A DNA stretch of 64,000 nucleotides from Ixodes scapularis (lineage: Eukaryota; Arthropoda; Arachnida; Ixodida; Ixodidae), in NCBI RefSeq assembly GCF_016920785.2, contig NW_024609951.1:1736001-1800000 (forward strand), given 5' to 3'. Both the position numbers and the translations under genes were made by a program. Below, piece by piece: positions 9,747 through 23,959 of this stretch. Within the stretch, counting starts at the first letter, position 1, and each line of letters opens with the position of its first letter. The notes below the pieces were generated by a model. The model ran no database searches. It was given only the letters and a program-made list of their open reading frames with translations, and was not told the DNA's origin.

Positions 9747-12537
9747 CGGGTGGTTGTGTCTTATTGAAACACAAACCAACTGAGTTATGTTAACTAAATA
9801 ACCTTTTCTCGTCCCTCGGCGCTATACATTATTGTATCGGCGTACACCCGTGAAATCCTGGCTGCTTTCGCTAATATTTGTTTCTGCGTTCTAGTTGTCA
9901 CTTTTTACACCTACGCGTTAGAGACTCTAAGTTAGTAGGCGAATGCCGTGTCCGAAATTCCCCTCTAGAGCAAAGAGCGAATGTCATAATTGCAGGACAC
10001 GCCCTTGTGACGTTGTCTAGGCCTGTGCTCACGTTTGGCGCCAGCCATGCGTGGTTATCTTTAACTTACTACACAAATAGGAGTTAACAGACGGATCAAA
10101 AATGGCAACGGCTGACACGCGTTAATGGGACATGGAGGCAGATGTTTTTTTGTTTTTTTTTTTGGTTCGCATTCTAAGTAATTAAATTACTTGCAATCGA
10201 TTACGTCTTAAAAGATTTTTTAATAATTTGATAAAATTCATTGGGTGCTTATAAAAATGGAATCTGGCGCCTTTGAAATGTGATGAAATTTTGTACAACT
10301 ACTAGTATTTGCACCCCATCCCCTTACCTCACTTTCGGTATCCGGGTTTACAACTACCGAGTCCCCAATTTCTAATTAAAATGCTGAAATACGTACATTT
10401 TATGGGCTTTGAAATCTTGCGAAAAAGAAGAAAGATAATGTTTTACACTAGGAAACAGTACATGCCTTCAAAATTTTGTCTGCCCTTTGCATATAACAAT
10501 ATGCCACAAAAACAAATATGTTTCTTCGACATCAATATCTTCGTTTGCTCGTGTTATGCATAGTTGCTCAATGATCAAGCATATCGACATTAAGCTTTTG
10601 AAACAATCGGAAAGGTAACTCGTAGATTTTCAAGTAACGCTCCTTTAAATTCGATCGCAAGTAATCAGGTAATCTAAATGAATGCATTTTCTACAAGGAA
10701 ATGTAAAGGCGATTGATTACATTTTAAGCTCAGTCCTGCATGTGAACGTGTCGAAGTCTACACTGCGTCGGTTTATTTTTTCTGCCAAGAAGATAATAAA
10801 TGTTGCTCAATCATAAGGACATGGTTCTACTCAGTAATCCATTTTAAAATGTTTTCCAAAAACTTTTTAAACTAGATTTGTCACATTTATTAGGGCAGAG
10901 TTGAGATTGTTTCCATGTGTCTAAATGCGAAAAAAAAAATAAAAAGGACATTAACTTTAGCTTTAAAAAAAATAGATTTCGAGTAACCTCTAACATTAAT
11001 CTGATTATTTTTTATTAATTTTTTGCATGATTCCTCAATTCGATTAATCGGAGCGTTTCACGAAACTTAAACAACGGGAGTCATACAAAGGAAAACACTC
11101 GCCCAAGACCACTTACTCTTTTGAACGCTACTTGTAATAATAGTAAACCTACTAAAGAGGAGCGGTTGCATTTTTCCTTATAAACGCTATTAAAATATAA
11201 TTCAGAATGCCGGAACAGAGGTTAGTCGACCGCAAGGAGAGAAAAGGTTCCACGCAACGTCATTAGTTCTAGGCGGCGCGAAGAAAAATGTCGCCGTGAT
11301 GGCGTGCCGTCGCTGCTTTCACTCGCCAACCTCCGTTCTTCTAAGATTTTTTCATCGCAACATTACGCGGGAGAACGAAAAATTCGCACACCTATGACGG
11401 TTTACCTTAAACGAGGGGACAACAGACAAATCAATGGCTTCCGTCTGGTGCACAGTTTGACCGGCGGATGCGGGCTAAAACTCGTATTAAATCGGGGAAG
11501 CACCGTTGGAACACAAGTACAAGCTAAACGCTTTTCGCAGCAGTCGTACGGCAAAAAAAAAAAAAAAAAAAAAAAAAGTACGGTCACATTTGAAAATCAA
11601 AAAAAAAAAAAAAATGCTCAAAGGGTTGACCCGATCTTATCAGCCACCAGGCAGCTCGCGAGTAAAAAAAATCGAGACACCAGGTGTGTGACATGTAAGC
11701 CCTATACTCTGTTTCGAACTAAATCCGACCGCAGCAAAAGCTACGATATGTTGAAACCTTAAAATCAACTAGGCGGCGCAGAAAGTGCGTCGTCTGTGTG
11801 CTCGTGGTTTTTGTGAGCTCGCTATCGCCTGTTAAACGAATCGCGCTTAGGACAAAAAAAAATAAGGATTACGGCACTTTTACTTTACGTGATTGGTTGA
11901 GCCGCTGATATAATAAACGCCGAAAGACCAAAAGCGCCGTGGCAATAACCTTTTGGTTCTGCCCGATCCGCTCCGTAGGATCTGCACCTCGGCCGTTGGG
12001 GCGGCTGAGGTTGCACTTAATTCGAAACGGGGTGTGGTCAGCGTCTCTCGTGTACAATGAAACAAAATGGACAAACGAACAAATTGGACGACAAAGGAAG
12101 CCGTGTAAAACTTGAAAAAGAAACCAGAGCCTTCGTCGTAGTTCTTGTTGTTTTCTGACTACATGGTACTTATTTTCTATTTTGGTTCGTAAAATAAAAA
12201 TGGACACCAGGTAGAAGGAAAACGGATGCTGCAGTTTAAAAAAACTGCGTCCGTCGGCAACAGGGTTATTCACACTGTTTTCGAGTGTGCGGACCTGGGG
12301 GTCAATGAGTCATGAGCGTTGTGTTCCGGGGTGTGGTGAAGACGGGACAAGGAAAAGAAGACTTCGTTTCTTTTCTTCCCAACGAACACGGAGCAGTCTA
12401 TCTAATGGATTTACCGCAGACTCGAATCGTGTGCACTTCAAATGTGCTTCTAACAACCAACAGAAGTAATGCTAAATTACCCCAACATCAGGAAGGAGGC
12501 TGGGAATCTATCAACATCCGCCAAAAAAGCTCACCTT

Positions 12538-12660
12538 CCCCGTATGAAAGATTCGGAGTAAAACACCAAAATAAAGCGTTTACGAATGCGCGCGCAAGGT
12601 GAAATTTGCTTTACAAAAGTTACAACTGCAGACGCCACTAAGAGCAGCGCGTGTAACCAA
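12538..12660 (+). repeat. Dispersed short repeat, copy 1
   Basis: It begins CCCGTATGAAAGATT and continues with an A-rich stretch containing AATAAAG, then a CG-rich segment with GCGCGCAAGGTG. The same order of motifs occurs at 18767 and 19168. About 60 bp aligns clearly by eye and the rest only loosely. Family unknown. Confidence 0.55.
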
Positions 12661-14048
12661 GCTCACAGCATGCTCCTTGGTGCTTGTGGAATTCAGAAAT
12701 AGACCGATCTCATTAAGCGTTTCACAAGTGCCTGACGCTTTCATAACATTAATTCGCAGGAGGCAGGCGCCAGTGCACGAGATATTTCGTGCTGTCTCGT
12801 GCTGTGCACGCACGCACCTACGGCGGGGTTGTCGGGCGTGCACGTAGACAACGAATCCCACAATTGCGACGACGGTAAGGCGGCCTTCGCGCCTCCCTTG
12901 AGGAAGTCGAAGGAGGTTTGTGAACTCGGCGGTAAGATATTCTTCGCGCCAGAATACTCTCCGTTGTTTTGAATGCATTAAGTCACACCTAACCTAACGG
13001 GACTTTGTCGTCTTTGTCCTCGTTTTGGGTCACACTAACTATTGTTCACTCAAATTAATCTTTGTCCCGTCTCTACAGCGTTCTCTTCCTGGAGTTCTCC
13101 GCACGAGCTAGTCAACGTAATTACTTTCCTGGGTGAACTTCATTGTCTTCTGGTAACCTTAATCTATCATAGCTAGGGGTCTTACGTGCATCTATGATGA
13201 GCAGTTTCTGTTCCAAGACCCTAGTGCGTCGATGATAATTGCGTTACTTTGGAGTACAATCGAGTTATTCCGTGTGAGGAAAGTACATCCGCCGGGGCTG
13301 TTGCGGGAGGGCGCGTTGCGTTCTGTAAGGTTTGAACGAACGAGCAACTCTGACGTGATGCCGCGCCGGTGGCGCTGCTGTCAGTGCGGCGTATGCACGG
13401 ACATTTCGCCTCACGCGAGTAATGTTTCTTCTCGTGCACGATGACCATAGATGGTTCGGGTAAAATCGGTCTTGTTCTTGATCAGCCCTTTGGCTTATGT
13501 GTCCATCGAAAAATAAATGGACGATTAAAGGGACCAGGAATAATATTTCAGATTGGTATAAATAATTACTGATTGAAATTTAAGGAAGTTCGTGTTGTTT
13601 TGTGAATCAAAACCATTAAAGAAACTAGTGTACAAAAGTAGAGAGTCAAGAGCTGTCTTTTAAGCATAGGCAAGTTTAAAAATGAAAAAGTGGGCTTTTT
13701 CCCCTCCAAAGATTTCCTGCCATTTTCATTACGATACATCCGCCGTCATCAACCACGTCAGCCGGACACAGTTCACATATTGGACAAAATCACCGAGTTC
13801 CCTGGACGTATGCGCTCGTGAATAATCAATCCGTCAAAGTGTATTCGGGTTCGCGTTCGTAGTCATTGAATGACGTGACGGCCCCTTCCTTCACATGCGA
13901 ACGACTAATTAAATAATGTGTATAATAAGAATCGCAGTGGAAGCCATGGAGTCATCGCATTCCGAAACCTACACCGTCAAAGTTCACAATGTGATATTAC
14001 CGTAAAATCTCGTAAGTACGCTCAGCGAAAATGAGGAGATAAATTGCT

Positions 14049-14920
<872 letters not shown>

Positions 14921-17019
14921 GTTTTCTTGAATTTTCTTCTGCATTTTGTAGTCAATTATAAACGGATTTTATGGTATTGAATATTTATGTACGTTTTGAT
15001 AAAAGCGGGAACCAGGAGATACATATCTAACCAAATCAGCAGGCCTAGTAGACTTTCAATAACCAAAAGGCACAGACGTTGTATCGTTTAGATTTATAAA
15101 CCTTTCACAGTAAACTAGCACGACTAGCTATTAGCTGTCATATTACTAACACAAAGAAAGTCACCACATCGTCGATATATTATATACAATTCTTTCCGAA
15201 ACCAAACACTGGGGGTTTGTTCACCGCACATCAAACAGGTCACCAGGGAATGTCCTTTCACTTCCGTAATACACAAAAGTGGTGACACAGAAACGGTCCG
15301 AAACACACAGAGAGTGTGTCATGAAGAGGGGTAGGAAATAAAAATAAATAAATAGGAATTAAATTGCCCAACTCCGATCTTAACGAAAATTGCGTTAAAA
15401 AATAAAAAGATTTAGGTTCGAGCGGTGGCAAGGCGATAGGTCCACGCCTGGTGGAGAGTCAGACAAAGAAGTCGACGGCACGTAAAGGTAAAACAAAAAA
15501 AAATCAATAATTTAATAAAGACGAGAAAACTCAGCCGCACATGGCAAGAACAAAAACCAACTCCTCCGGGCATTCCCTAAACGGGACGCAACCAAATGCG
15601 TGCGAACACGCTCTCTACATCACCGCCAGGCAGCTACGCCATGACGAAATAAACCCAACAACTGAACAGTGCTAACAAACAGTTAGTAAGAAAACAATGA
15701 AAAAAAAGAAAAAAAAAACGTTCAGAAAAAAACAGACCCGAGAAACAAAGTTCAGCGGGGCGAAGAAACACACACGAGTCGGTCCCACGACACTGAAGTC
15801 TGGCAGGATGACGGCGTCCAGATGATGCTCGAATCTGTTCCTCCCTCTATTACGCACATCCACGACGGCTGTGCGGAACAGTGGCTGTGAGAAAGAAAGT
15901 GAAGAATAGATTCGAGCAGGCGATGCGCGAGAAGGTAACCGAGACTATGCCTCAAGCTTCATATCGGGAGAGGAGCTTTCGAGGTCGTTTCTGCAGTTAC
16001 TCAAACTTTCTCTTTACCCTTCCCTTTTTCAAAAGAACACGTCAGACGGCGCTAACTTTTCATCTCGGGAGAAGCCCGCTCTTCACAAACGGTTATAGTT
16101 GACAAGGAGGCTGACTTCGACCCAACTAGTCTCCGGGCAGAGTACAAACACAAGTATATTTACCAACACGCTCGTTTTAATATCAATCTCCGGGCTTTGC
16201 TGTTTCCAAAAGAGATAACCCTTTATAAGGACAGAGCCAGCGGGTTGGTGGGGATAATAAACTTAAACAGTCCCTTCTCGTTTTCTTCCTCAAGTTTAAT
16301 AGATAACCCTTCGGTGCTATCGGATCTCCCCGGAGAGAGAGAGAGAGCACGGCACTTTCAAGGTAAGGATAGGGCGCTCGAAGCTAGGGCAAGCAGGTGG
16401 TATCGTTTCACGCATGCACGGATGGCTGGTTTCAAATTTCCCCACATCCCTAACGAAACCGGCCCATCTTCGTGTGTGCGTCTGCGGGATTTCTGTCCCG
16501 CGCCGCCGGTTTTAGCGCGCACGCGGCGTTGTTTTGGCTGGCAGAACAGTTGTTGACCGTCGATATTTTAAGGCCGTGGTGTCCTCATCCTTTCAGGCAA
16601 CGATTCCTTTGCTTTCCCTTGTGCAATACTCTGACTGACTCCTCCTGGGTGGCTGTCACTGTTCGCCGCGTCAACGACACAATCGTACCATTTCACTCCT
16701 CGTGACACAGGGTGCGCTGCTCGCTTTACTGTCACGGGCCGTCCTATCTAACACAACGAGCGCGAAAGGTCGTGGTCATCTGCTGGCTCCGAAAGGACGG
16801 GACGTTCATGCAGGTCAATGAGGGCCCCGAATCAATACGACGTCTACCGACTCCTACACGTTAAAAATTTACGACACCTGCTGGTCTGTTAAGAAGTTTG
16901 ACTTTCTCTTTTTGGAACTCCTCCGATGTAGCTTTCCGCCTATAATAAAATTTAAATAATCAATAAATATAACAGGGTGGAAATACTGTATTTCATTTTT
17001 ATGTGGGAACGTTGAAAAA

Positions 17020-17774
17020 AAGAAAAAAACTATTTCCAAGCTTGTGAAGACGCGCAATTCGCAAGTCCATTTCGAGTCGTAAAAACACGTTTTTGTACGA
17101 TATTGATGCTTAAATATAGAACATACAAACAAAATATACACTTTCTCGACTTAATTTTTGAGTTGAAAACTATCATATCTACATTTTAACGAAAAATAAA
17201 GAAAATAAAAAATGGGTTTTTTGAGAAAATCAACTTCAAAAATGGTACTTTTTGGTTGTCACATAACATTAACGTAAACGTACCGGAAAGAATATTTTAT
17301 GCAGCCGACTTATTTTATAATACGTATAAAGAACGTGTTTTGGGCTCTCCGTGAACATAAAAAATATCAGTGTAACCCAAGTAGATCGCCAGTAATTAAT
17401 TGTCAAATTTCGTCAACAATTGACCGAGGGGGCCTTTTTGACATTTTTACAAAACAAAAGCAAAACGCCTAAAATTATTTTATGGTATTGGAGCCTTTTA
17501 AATCTGTCCATAGAGTGCTTGAAAAAAGATAATAGATTATGGACTGAAAATCCACGGCGGGAGATCAAGCGAAACATCCGACCCACGACGGGTGTGAAAA
17601 ACACTGCTTTTCGCCGCGGCCTATTTACAAATTCATAAGTCGAGAAGAAAAAATCCGACGAACTTGCGGTTTGTGGCGACTGCGTTTTCAGAAACGGCGC
17701 CATAACATATATTTTTTTCATCGAAATTAAAAATTCGACCCTTTTTGCCTGCACGATTTGAGATGAAACCACCC
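17020..17774 (-). repeat. Right terminal inverted repeat, element copy 1
   Basis: Reverse complement of the left TIR, ending GAGATGAAACCACCC at 17774. On the minus strand it carries an open frame of 119 codons at 17413-17772; frames of the same length occur in both TIRs of copy 2. Confidence 0.8.
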
Positions 17775-17775
17775 A

Positions 17776-17850
<75 letters not shown>
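17775..17850. repeat. (TA)n microsatellite flanking copy 1
   Basis: TA repeat of about 76 bp, with one G interruption at 17781, abutting the right end of the 3.6-kb element. Confidence 0.97.
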
Positions 17851-17852
<2 letters not shown>

Positions 17853-18766
17853 TGGGTAATCTTTAAAAATGACACACATAGATTTTTTTTATTTGCAATG
17901 AACGTTTTGGCGTGTGGTACAACCCAAGAGAAACGGGAACTGATACCACAGATCGCAGACACGGCGAATTTGCGTTCCTCGGTGCTATAGACGGGGGACA
18001 ACGTATACGGCTCGCTCTTCATGCGACCGGTACCGCAGCTTGTGCGCTCGATCTAATTACCGTCGCACATCGCGTGATATCGGAGGGGAATCGGGTTGTA
18101 TCCGATATTTAGAAATGTTTATGTTAGTTATTTTCAGCAACAACAAAAAATGGATGGGCGATCTTTTGGGGGAGGGTGTTTATATGGGATTTCGCGTAAT
18201 CTTATTTCCATTGTGGGAGACAATATAATATGGCCGGTCAATTCTGGAATGCCGACGAGGTCGGCAAGAAAAAATGGTGGGCTGTCGCTGGTTCCCAAGG
18301 ACATCCGCCAATCTTAAATAGTCTGTTCATGATAGTGCATTTCAAATAAGATTTGGTAGTGGTTTGGTATCTTACAAATACCTTCGCCATCTTAATTAGA
18401 TTTCTCACTATCTTGTACACCGTATCTCAAATACATCCTTCAACCTTGGTAAAACATTTGTCGACGGAACAATCTGCGGTGCTAATGATCGTCATACTCC
18501 ATGACAAGGCTGAACTGACTGCAAACTGGGAGCCAAGCAACCGAACACAAAAGAGGAAACAAGGCATAAACAAAACGCAGTATATAAATATCAAGAAAAT
18601 ACAAAAATGGATAGCCAGAGGTATGGCCTTTTCTATGCGTCCTCCAGTCCACTTTATTTAGAGACCATCTGCTTGTGGCTAGGGTTCCGCTTGATTTTTC
18701 TTTCATATGCCTCAAGAAAAACTTTACACTCGCACCGGCGCACGCGCCGCACGCGCACGCCTCTTC

Positions 18767-18900
18767 CGTATAAAAGATTGAAAATAAATAACCAAAACAA
18801 TGCTTCGACGAACACACGTGCAAGATGTTATCTGGTTTAAGCTTTTACTCTGGAACAGTTTCTGCTGCACACGCCGGCGCCACAAGCGCGGGCATTGTAG
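18767..18900 (+). repeat. Dispersed short repeat, copy 2
   Basis: Begins CCGTATAAAAGATTGAAAAT, followed by A-rich sequence, then a CACACGTGCAAGATG-like block and a segment with GCTTTTACTCTGGAA. It shares motif order with copies at 12538 and 19168. GTATAAAA resembles a TATA box, but nothing else supports a promoter. Confidence 0.6.
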
Positions 18901-19167
18901 AGTGCCTTCATACACACGCGCTCTTTTGTTTGAGTGGTGACATCTCAGCCATTTTTCCGCCCAATCGTTGTTTTATGCATGTTGAAGTGCGCGCAATCCG
19001 GTGTCGCTCAGCTCGAGCGCGTAGCTTTGGCTAATGCATAGACGCCATTTTACCACCCAAGTCACGCACCAAGTGCGCGAGAGCGTCACGCGCTGGCACA
19101 TTCAGGGCAACAATGGATGTCTTCACCCTGAGACAGACAGACATGTAGGCACCCTAAGGCATTGCCC

Positions 19168-19300
19168 GTATAAAAAATTTGAAGTCAATAACGAAAATAA
19201 AGCCTTGACCAACGCGCGTGGAAGATGCCATTTCTTCTAGGCTTTTGCTTTAGAAATCTTACTGCTGGAGGCACCGGCACGCGCCGCGCATGAAACACCA
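19168..19300 (+). repeat. Dispersed short repeat, copy 3
   Basis: Begins CCGTATAAAAAATTTGAAGT, continues with AATAAAGCC, then GCGCGTGGAAGATG, then GCTTTTGCTTTAGAA and a GGCACGCGCC-like segment. It lies 401 bp downstream of copy 2 in the same orientation, so this pair may be a local duplication. Confidence 0.6.
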
Positions 19301-20555
19301 TTTCCTTCATTCTCCTTGAAGCTTAAGTAGTTTAGCGATTTAGTAGTTCAGTGGATTAGTGATCAATACGCACCGTTTTCAAGATAAGTAGATTCTCAGG
19401 TATATAATAAAGGGTTCTGATAGATTTGCCCCTTAGCGGCCCGCGTCGGCCATGTCTATGCTCGCACACTCTCTTTATCGTCGTTCTAAGCCAATTGCGT
19501 GCCTAGTTTCCTTTCCTTCCACTCTCCCGGGAAGGGGGGGGGGGGGGGGGCGGTCCAGTCGCGCGTGTCTAGTTTCGTCCGGCTCCTCGGGGCGGCAATA
19601 GACATCCACGCGAAATAATGACCACCTATCCATCCAAGAATAAATGTGTGTGCGTACCTTTCGCAATGATGACCACCGACCGAAACGATAAATGTTCTCG
19701 TAGCCTTGTTCAACATTATGTGTCACGTCTGTGCCGTGTGCTAAACAGATTCGCTGGTCATCCACCTCCACAGGATGGAATGGCTCAGGATTTTCTTTTT
19801 CCTAATGGTCTTTGACAACACGTTACGCTTAGAGTTAGCGAAGTGATGCCATCCGGATCTTATACTCAGACACCAACTTTTTTGTCTCAGGACACACTAG
19901 TTCCGTCAGCGGAAGACTGGGATGCAAACACTCGGTGGGATCACAATGGGCCATGTGCGGAAATCGCCGGTTCAGGAAGTTCTGATAGACTAAAGAAACC
20001 AATATTCTTTGTTATTTATTGTATCATAAACATAGTACATTCACTGATTAACCCATCCGGTCAGTGAAAACGATGAAATAGAAAGAAATACTGTACGCGT
20101 GAACTCTTAAATACATTTTATTTAACGACTTAAATAAAACGTTTCATTTGTTTAGTACGTGAAAAAACTTCAATCGCATTGTTTTACGTCTGAGTTGCTT
20201 GCAATAGGTTTGAAAGTAACTTGTGACCCAAATGGAATGTGCAAAGAAAGCTCAACGCTCTGATTTGCTCAAAAGAGCGCTAATTTTTGTCTGTATTTAG
20301 CCTGATACATGTCCGTCTTCCTTGATGGTTCTTTGATTTATGTACAAAGGAAATGCCTATAGAACGTATCTAAAAAAAGATAAAGAGTAAATGCGATGTA
20401 TTTTAAATATATCTTCTTTTTTTTTGCGGGTAAGGTTTGATTTAATTTATAATAGTACAACCGGTGGGATCATTCACGATTTAAATCATGATTTAAATTA
20501 TGACTCATTCGTCTTGATATTTATTATCCAGACTTATTTGGGAGGCTAAACATAG

Positions 20556-21223
20556 AGCACTATATAGCTCCTTCGGAGCATAGTACCACAATCTAGAACG
20601 CCGTCTCTCGGCGATTAGCGGTGAACGCCCAGGGGTTCCAACTCCGGCCACAAATGCATGGGGAACGGGAGAAAATCGCTGCTTTCTGATTATTTTTGGG
20701 ATCTATGGAACGACAATAGTTTTTGACTTAATAATGGAATGGTCTAGAATAATTTGCGCTAAGTTGTGCGCCATGAAATAACTTAAATTTAAAAAAAAAT
20801 TGCCTGAGCAGCATCATGCAGCAGACAACGAGGTGACGTCACACCGTTCACGTGACCCGCTCCGGCCAATCCATAAAGTCCATCTCCGCTGCGTAAAACA
20901 ATCGTCTGCTTCAAACGCTATTGCTTTGAAAATTGCCTTCGCAAAATTTTAACACGCATCCAATATTATTAAAACTTTGATGAAGTGTTTATTGCTTCAC
21001 CAACTTCACGACAGACTAGTCTCGAAAAGTGTGAACTTGGCGTTTATTTTTTAATCAGCCGTGTTGGAGTCGATCTCCATGTATTCTCCCATTGGGCCGG
21101 CCGCCTCCTGGAACTCTTGAGTACCACGTGACTCGTGCCGAGCTGCTCTGTCAGCCATGTTGTCGGCGAAACACGCGGATCAAAGGATTGCGCTACTCTG
21201 CTCCGTAGGAGCTATATAGTGCT
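20556..21223. mobile_element. MITE with AGCACTATATAGCTCC termini
   Basis: Imperfect inverted repeats of about 30 bp begin AGCACTATATAGCTCC at 20556 and are mirrored at 21223, continuing to the GGAGCA motif on both sides. The 668-bp interior contains GTGACGTCAC and two CACGTGAC sites near 20850 and 21125. There is no coding sequence. I could not identify a clear target duplication, so the superfamily is open. Confidence 0.7.
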
Positions 21224-22113
21224 TTAGATAAACCAACCGACCTCCAGACGGTTGAACGAACTTCCGGTTCTGGTGAAATACTCTCACAACCTCGGAATAT
21301 CTTATTTCGCTTTTGAGTTGCGGCAGAAAACTGAGTAGCAAGAAGTTGGAAACATAATTCTTGGTCCCTGTAAGTGCTGTTTGTTCCCCACTGCCGGCAA
21401 TGTATCCCGCTCATGCATCTACGTTGTCCATAATGATACCTATCTGAGGAAAATTAATCATTACATCAGGTGTCAAGAAAGCTAGTCCAGAGTGCATATA
21501 TTTAAACGCCGGGATGTGACGAAAAAAAGTGCTAACCCGGTCAAAGGCGAAGAATGAAAAAAAGAAAGGAGGGTTTCCAACAATGGCGGCCTAACCTTGG
21601 AGGAAGCGAGGAGGCAGGAACGGTCAGCCAAGCGGGACGTGGAGGTTCACTCAGCACACGCGTGCCCTTTGCCGCTTAGCGTGCACGCTTTCGTCTAACA
21701 AGTCAAAGACACGCCAAGCGTTTTGTGTACAGATTGTTCCTCTCGACCGGCACCGTCAGTATAACGTAAAAAAATATCCTAATATTATTAAGTATTTAAA
21801 ATTATTAATTATGCACACGCTTTACAAAAAAAGAAAAAAAGAGGTAGCGCTCCGTGAGTGTTAAACCAACTGTGTCTTCTTAAAATGCGTCTTGTTAAGC
21901 TGCACATTTTTTTAGGGTGCCTTGTTAAGTAGTTTATTCAGGCTAATTAGCTTTTTTCTTTTTAATTTTTGTTTGGGAGCTCACGTGTGAATTGGAAAGT
22001 TATAGAGCTCATTCAAAATCGTGTAATGAAGGTGCTCCCTACATGATACCCTTTTTCGCGCTTTTTTTTTATTAGCCTAAAAAGAAAGCGCGCGAAACAT
22101 AAAGCAAAACAAC
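21224..22113. other. Unassigned DNA between two transposons
   Basis: AT-rich, with no gene or repeat structure that I can support. Several A runs and AAAAAAG tracts are present. Confidence 0.4.
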
Positions 22114-22121
22114 GTGACAGC

Positions 22122-22995
22122 CAGACATGTACACGTTGGCCAAAAAAAGTAACTAAATAACGTCACTCGTTACTCCCTCAAAAAAGTAACTAAGTACGTT
22201 ACTCGCTACCGATTTCCAAAATGAACGCCTCAGTTACCTCCAAAGTAACGGGTTACTTTCCACGTTACTTTGACGACCAAATACACAACTGTTTTTGTTT
22301 CGTGGTTTATTGTCTTCTTTTTGGTATTCATTGCCCTTAAGCAGCAGCTGCCTGGAGAACTTTTCATCAGTTACGTTTCCCCGCTTCCTTGAAAATACGT
22401 CTCCGGCGACGCTAAAGAGTCGTTCTACCGACGCGCTCGAAGGAACTGCAGTGTTGTGCTTCAGGAAGAACTGGTGAATCTTCGGGAACTGCGCCTCCAT
22501 TGAGGACAGCGGGTAATGGGTTCTGTGCGTTCCCGTGTTTGCAACCTCCGGGTTTACATTCGGTCCGTACCCGTTTCCAGAAGGTTCAACCAACGAACCT
22601 GATTGTGTTCGCTGGGCGAAGGACATTCCCAGCTGAAGAGTTCAGTACAGCAACGTTTATCGCTGGACACGTCAGGCGAATTGTTCGACTCACGTGTTGA
22701 ACGATATATGTTGCTCTACTGTCATACTGTTTAGTTCTTTTTCGGGTTGCCCATCTGCCTTTGTCACAATAGATGCATACTCAGGCTAGAATAAGAACAA
22801 GGCCGTTTAAGCGGTGTTCTACACGTTACTCCTCAAAAGTTTCGAGATACTGTTACTCGTTACTTACTTAGCCTTCGAACTAAGTGCTGTTTCTCCTTCC
22901 TTTTCTAAAGAAGTAACTAAACACGTTACTTGTTACCGAAAATAGCAACTACGTACAAGTAACGAGTTACTTGTAACGCGTTACGTACATGTATG
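22122..22995 (-). mobile_element. hAT transposon remnant, internally deleted
   Basis: It starts CAGACATGTACACG at 22122 and ends CATGTATG at 22995, flanked by an imperfect 8-bp duplication GTGACAGC/GTGACAAC (22114-22121 and 22996-23003). Many GTAAC/GTTAC motifs crowd both ends, like the subterminal repeats of hAT elements. The interior keeps part of a hAT transposase on the minus strand. The same end type, CAGACTTGTAC, occurs in the insertion at 41435-42147. Confidence 0.82.
22234..22626 (-). pseudogene. hAT transposase C-terminal dimerisation domain fragment
   Basis: A 130-codon frame whose middle reads SSASVERLFSVAGDVF followed by RKRGNVTDEKFSRQLLLKGN, the conserved hATC dimerisation block (S-x-VER-x-FS, then R-x-x-x-x-D-x-x-x-x-x-L-x-x-K). 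Upstream it keeps YPLSSMEAQFPKIHQFFLKH, the usual approach to this block. The N terminus (BED finger, DDE catalytic residues) is missing, so it is a deletion derivative and cannot be active alone. Residues after about position 100 run into subterminal repeat DNA. Confidence 0.8.
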
Positions 22996-23159
22996 GTGAC
23001 AACTCGCCAGTGCGTCACGCTACCAGCTCTCTCAGGCGTGCTCTGAGGAACAAAGTTCTCCTAATCACTGGCGTGCCAGCGTTTATTTTTGGGGCCTACC
23101 CCAAAGGAAAGCCCCGTCTCAAAACTTCGTGTTGTATGGACATGTTTTTTTTTTTCTAA

Positions 23160-23945
23160 CTGTACAAATATGTTAAAAAAAAACTAAAAAAAACGTGAAA
23201 GTTACATTTACGCGGTTTGGGCAGGTGGGTTATACGGTCACAGGGACATAGTACAGGGGGCTAATCATAACGATCAGTCGACTAATTAAGTATATTTTTT
23301 GTTAATTGAGTTTTCAATTTGTAAAAATAGACATGTAATTTCAATTAGAAGTTTGTATAAGCACATCAAAAAAATCAACTCATTTTAGGAAGCTGTAAAA
23401 CAGGGACAGCTTTTTACGGCGTTTTGAAGAGCGCTCCATCGGAACACGATTGTAGGTTTCGGTTTCTTATCGGAGCGCATCTCTGCGCCCGCGGTCCTGC
23501 TCCTCGGCGGTCGCGGCGCGAAGCCAGCCCCTCGCCGCTCTCTTCGATGGGGAAGGTAGGACGGGCACGTTTGTTGCGCGTCATACCCACTGGGGAGCAG
23601 GACCGCGGGCGCAGAGATGCGCTCCGATAAGGAGCAAAAACCTAGAAACGCGTCCCAATCGAGCGTTTTTACGGAACGGCTTAAAATGCTGCCCCTGCGA
23701 TATATCTTCCTAAAAAGTTGATTTTGTGGTTTCCGGTGATGCTCAGCACGTTTCTGATTAAAACCATATGGATATTTTCACTAGTTGAAAAGTTAATTAA
23801 CAATGCTTACCTAATTAGCAGATTGATTGTTACGATTAGCCACATCAACTATGTCCCCATGGCCGCATAACTCACCTGCACAGATCGCATAAGTGTTTCT
23901 TTCACAGATTTTTTTAAAGATATCTATATAAAATCAACAAAAATC
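23160..23945. mobile_element. Foldback element, about 790 bp
   Basis: Almost the whole length is an inverted repeat. The left arm runs from about 23163 to 23503 and the right from 23594 to about 23940, with roughly 70-80% matching in the outer parts and a perfect 38-bp stem at the centre. The right end lies within about 20 bp of the 3.6-kb element. No coding potential. The exact ends and target duplication are uncertain because both borders are AT-rich. Confidence 0.72.
23466..23631. repeat. Perfect 38-bp inverted repeat, GC-rich stem
   Basis: Bases 23466-23503 and 23594-23631 are exact reverse complements separated by 90 bp. The stem is GC-rich inside an AT-rich element and includes CTGCGCCCGCGGTCCTGC. 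Confidence 0.95.
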
Positions 23946-23959
23946 CTATATATATATAT

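Larger units (their letters stand above)
17851..20555. other. Unassigned DNA with a duplicated short repeat
   Basis: No gene supported. It contains two dispersed-repeat copies (about 18767 and 19168), a run of at least 14 G near 19537, and motifs of the palindromic ATTTAAATC type near 20477-20510 that recur near 51045-51120. Frames here are short and unrecognised. Confidence 0.4.

Noticed and set aside
10140..11060. Possible AT-rich MITE
   Set aside because: TAATTA words are frequent, but no inverted ends or target duplication could be matched.
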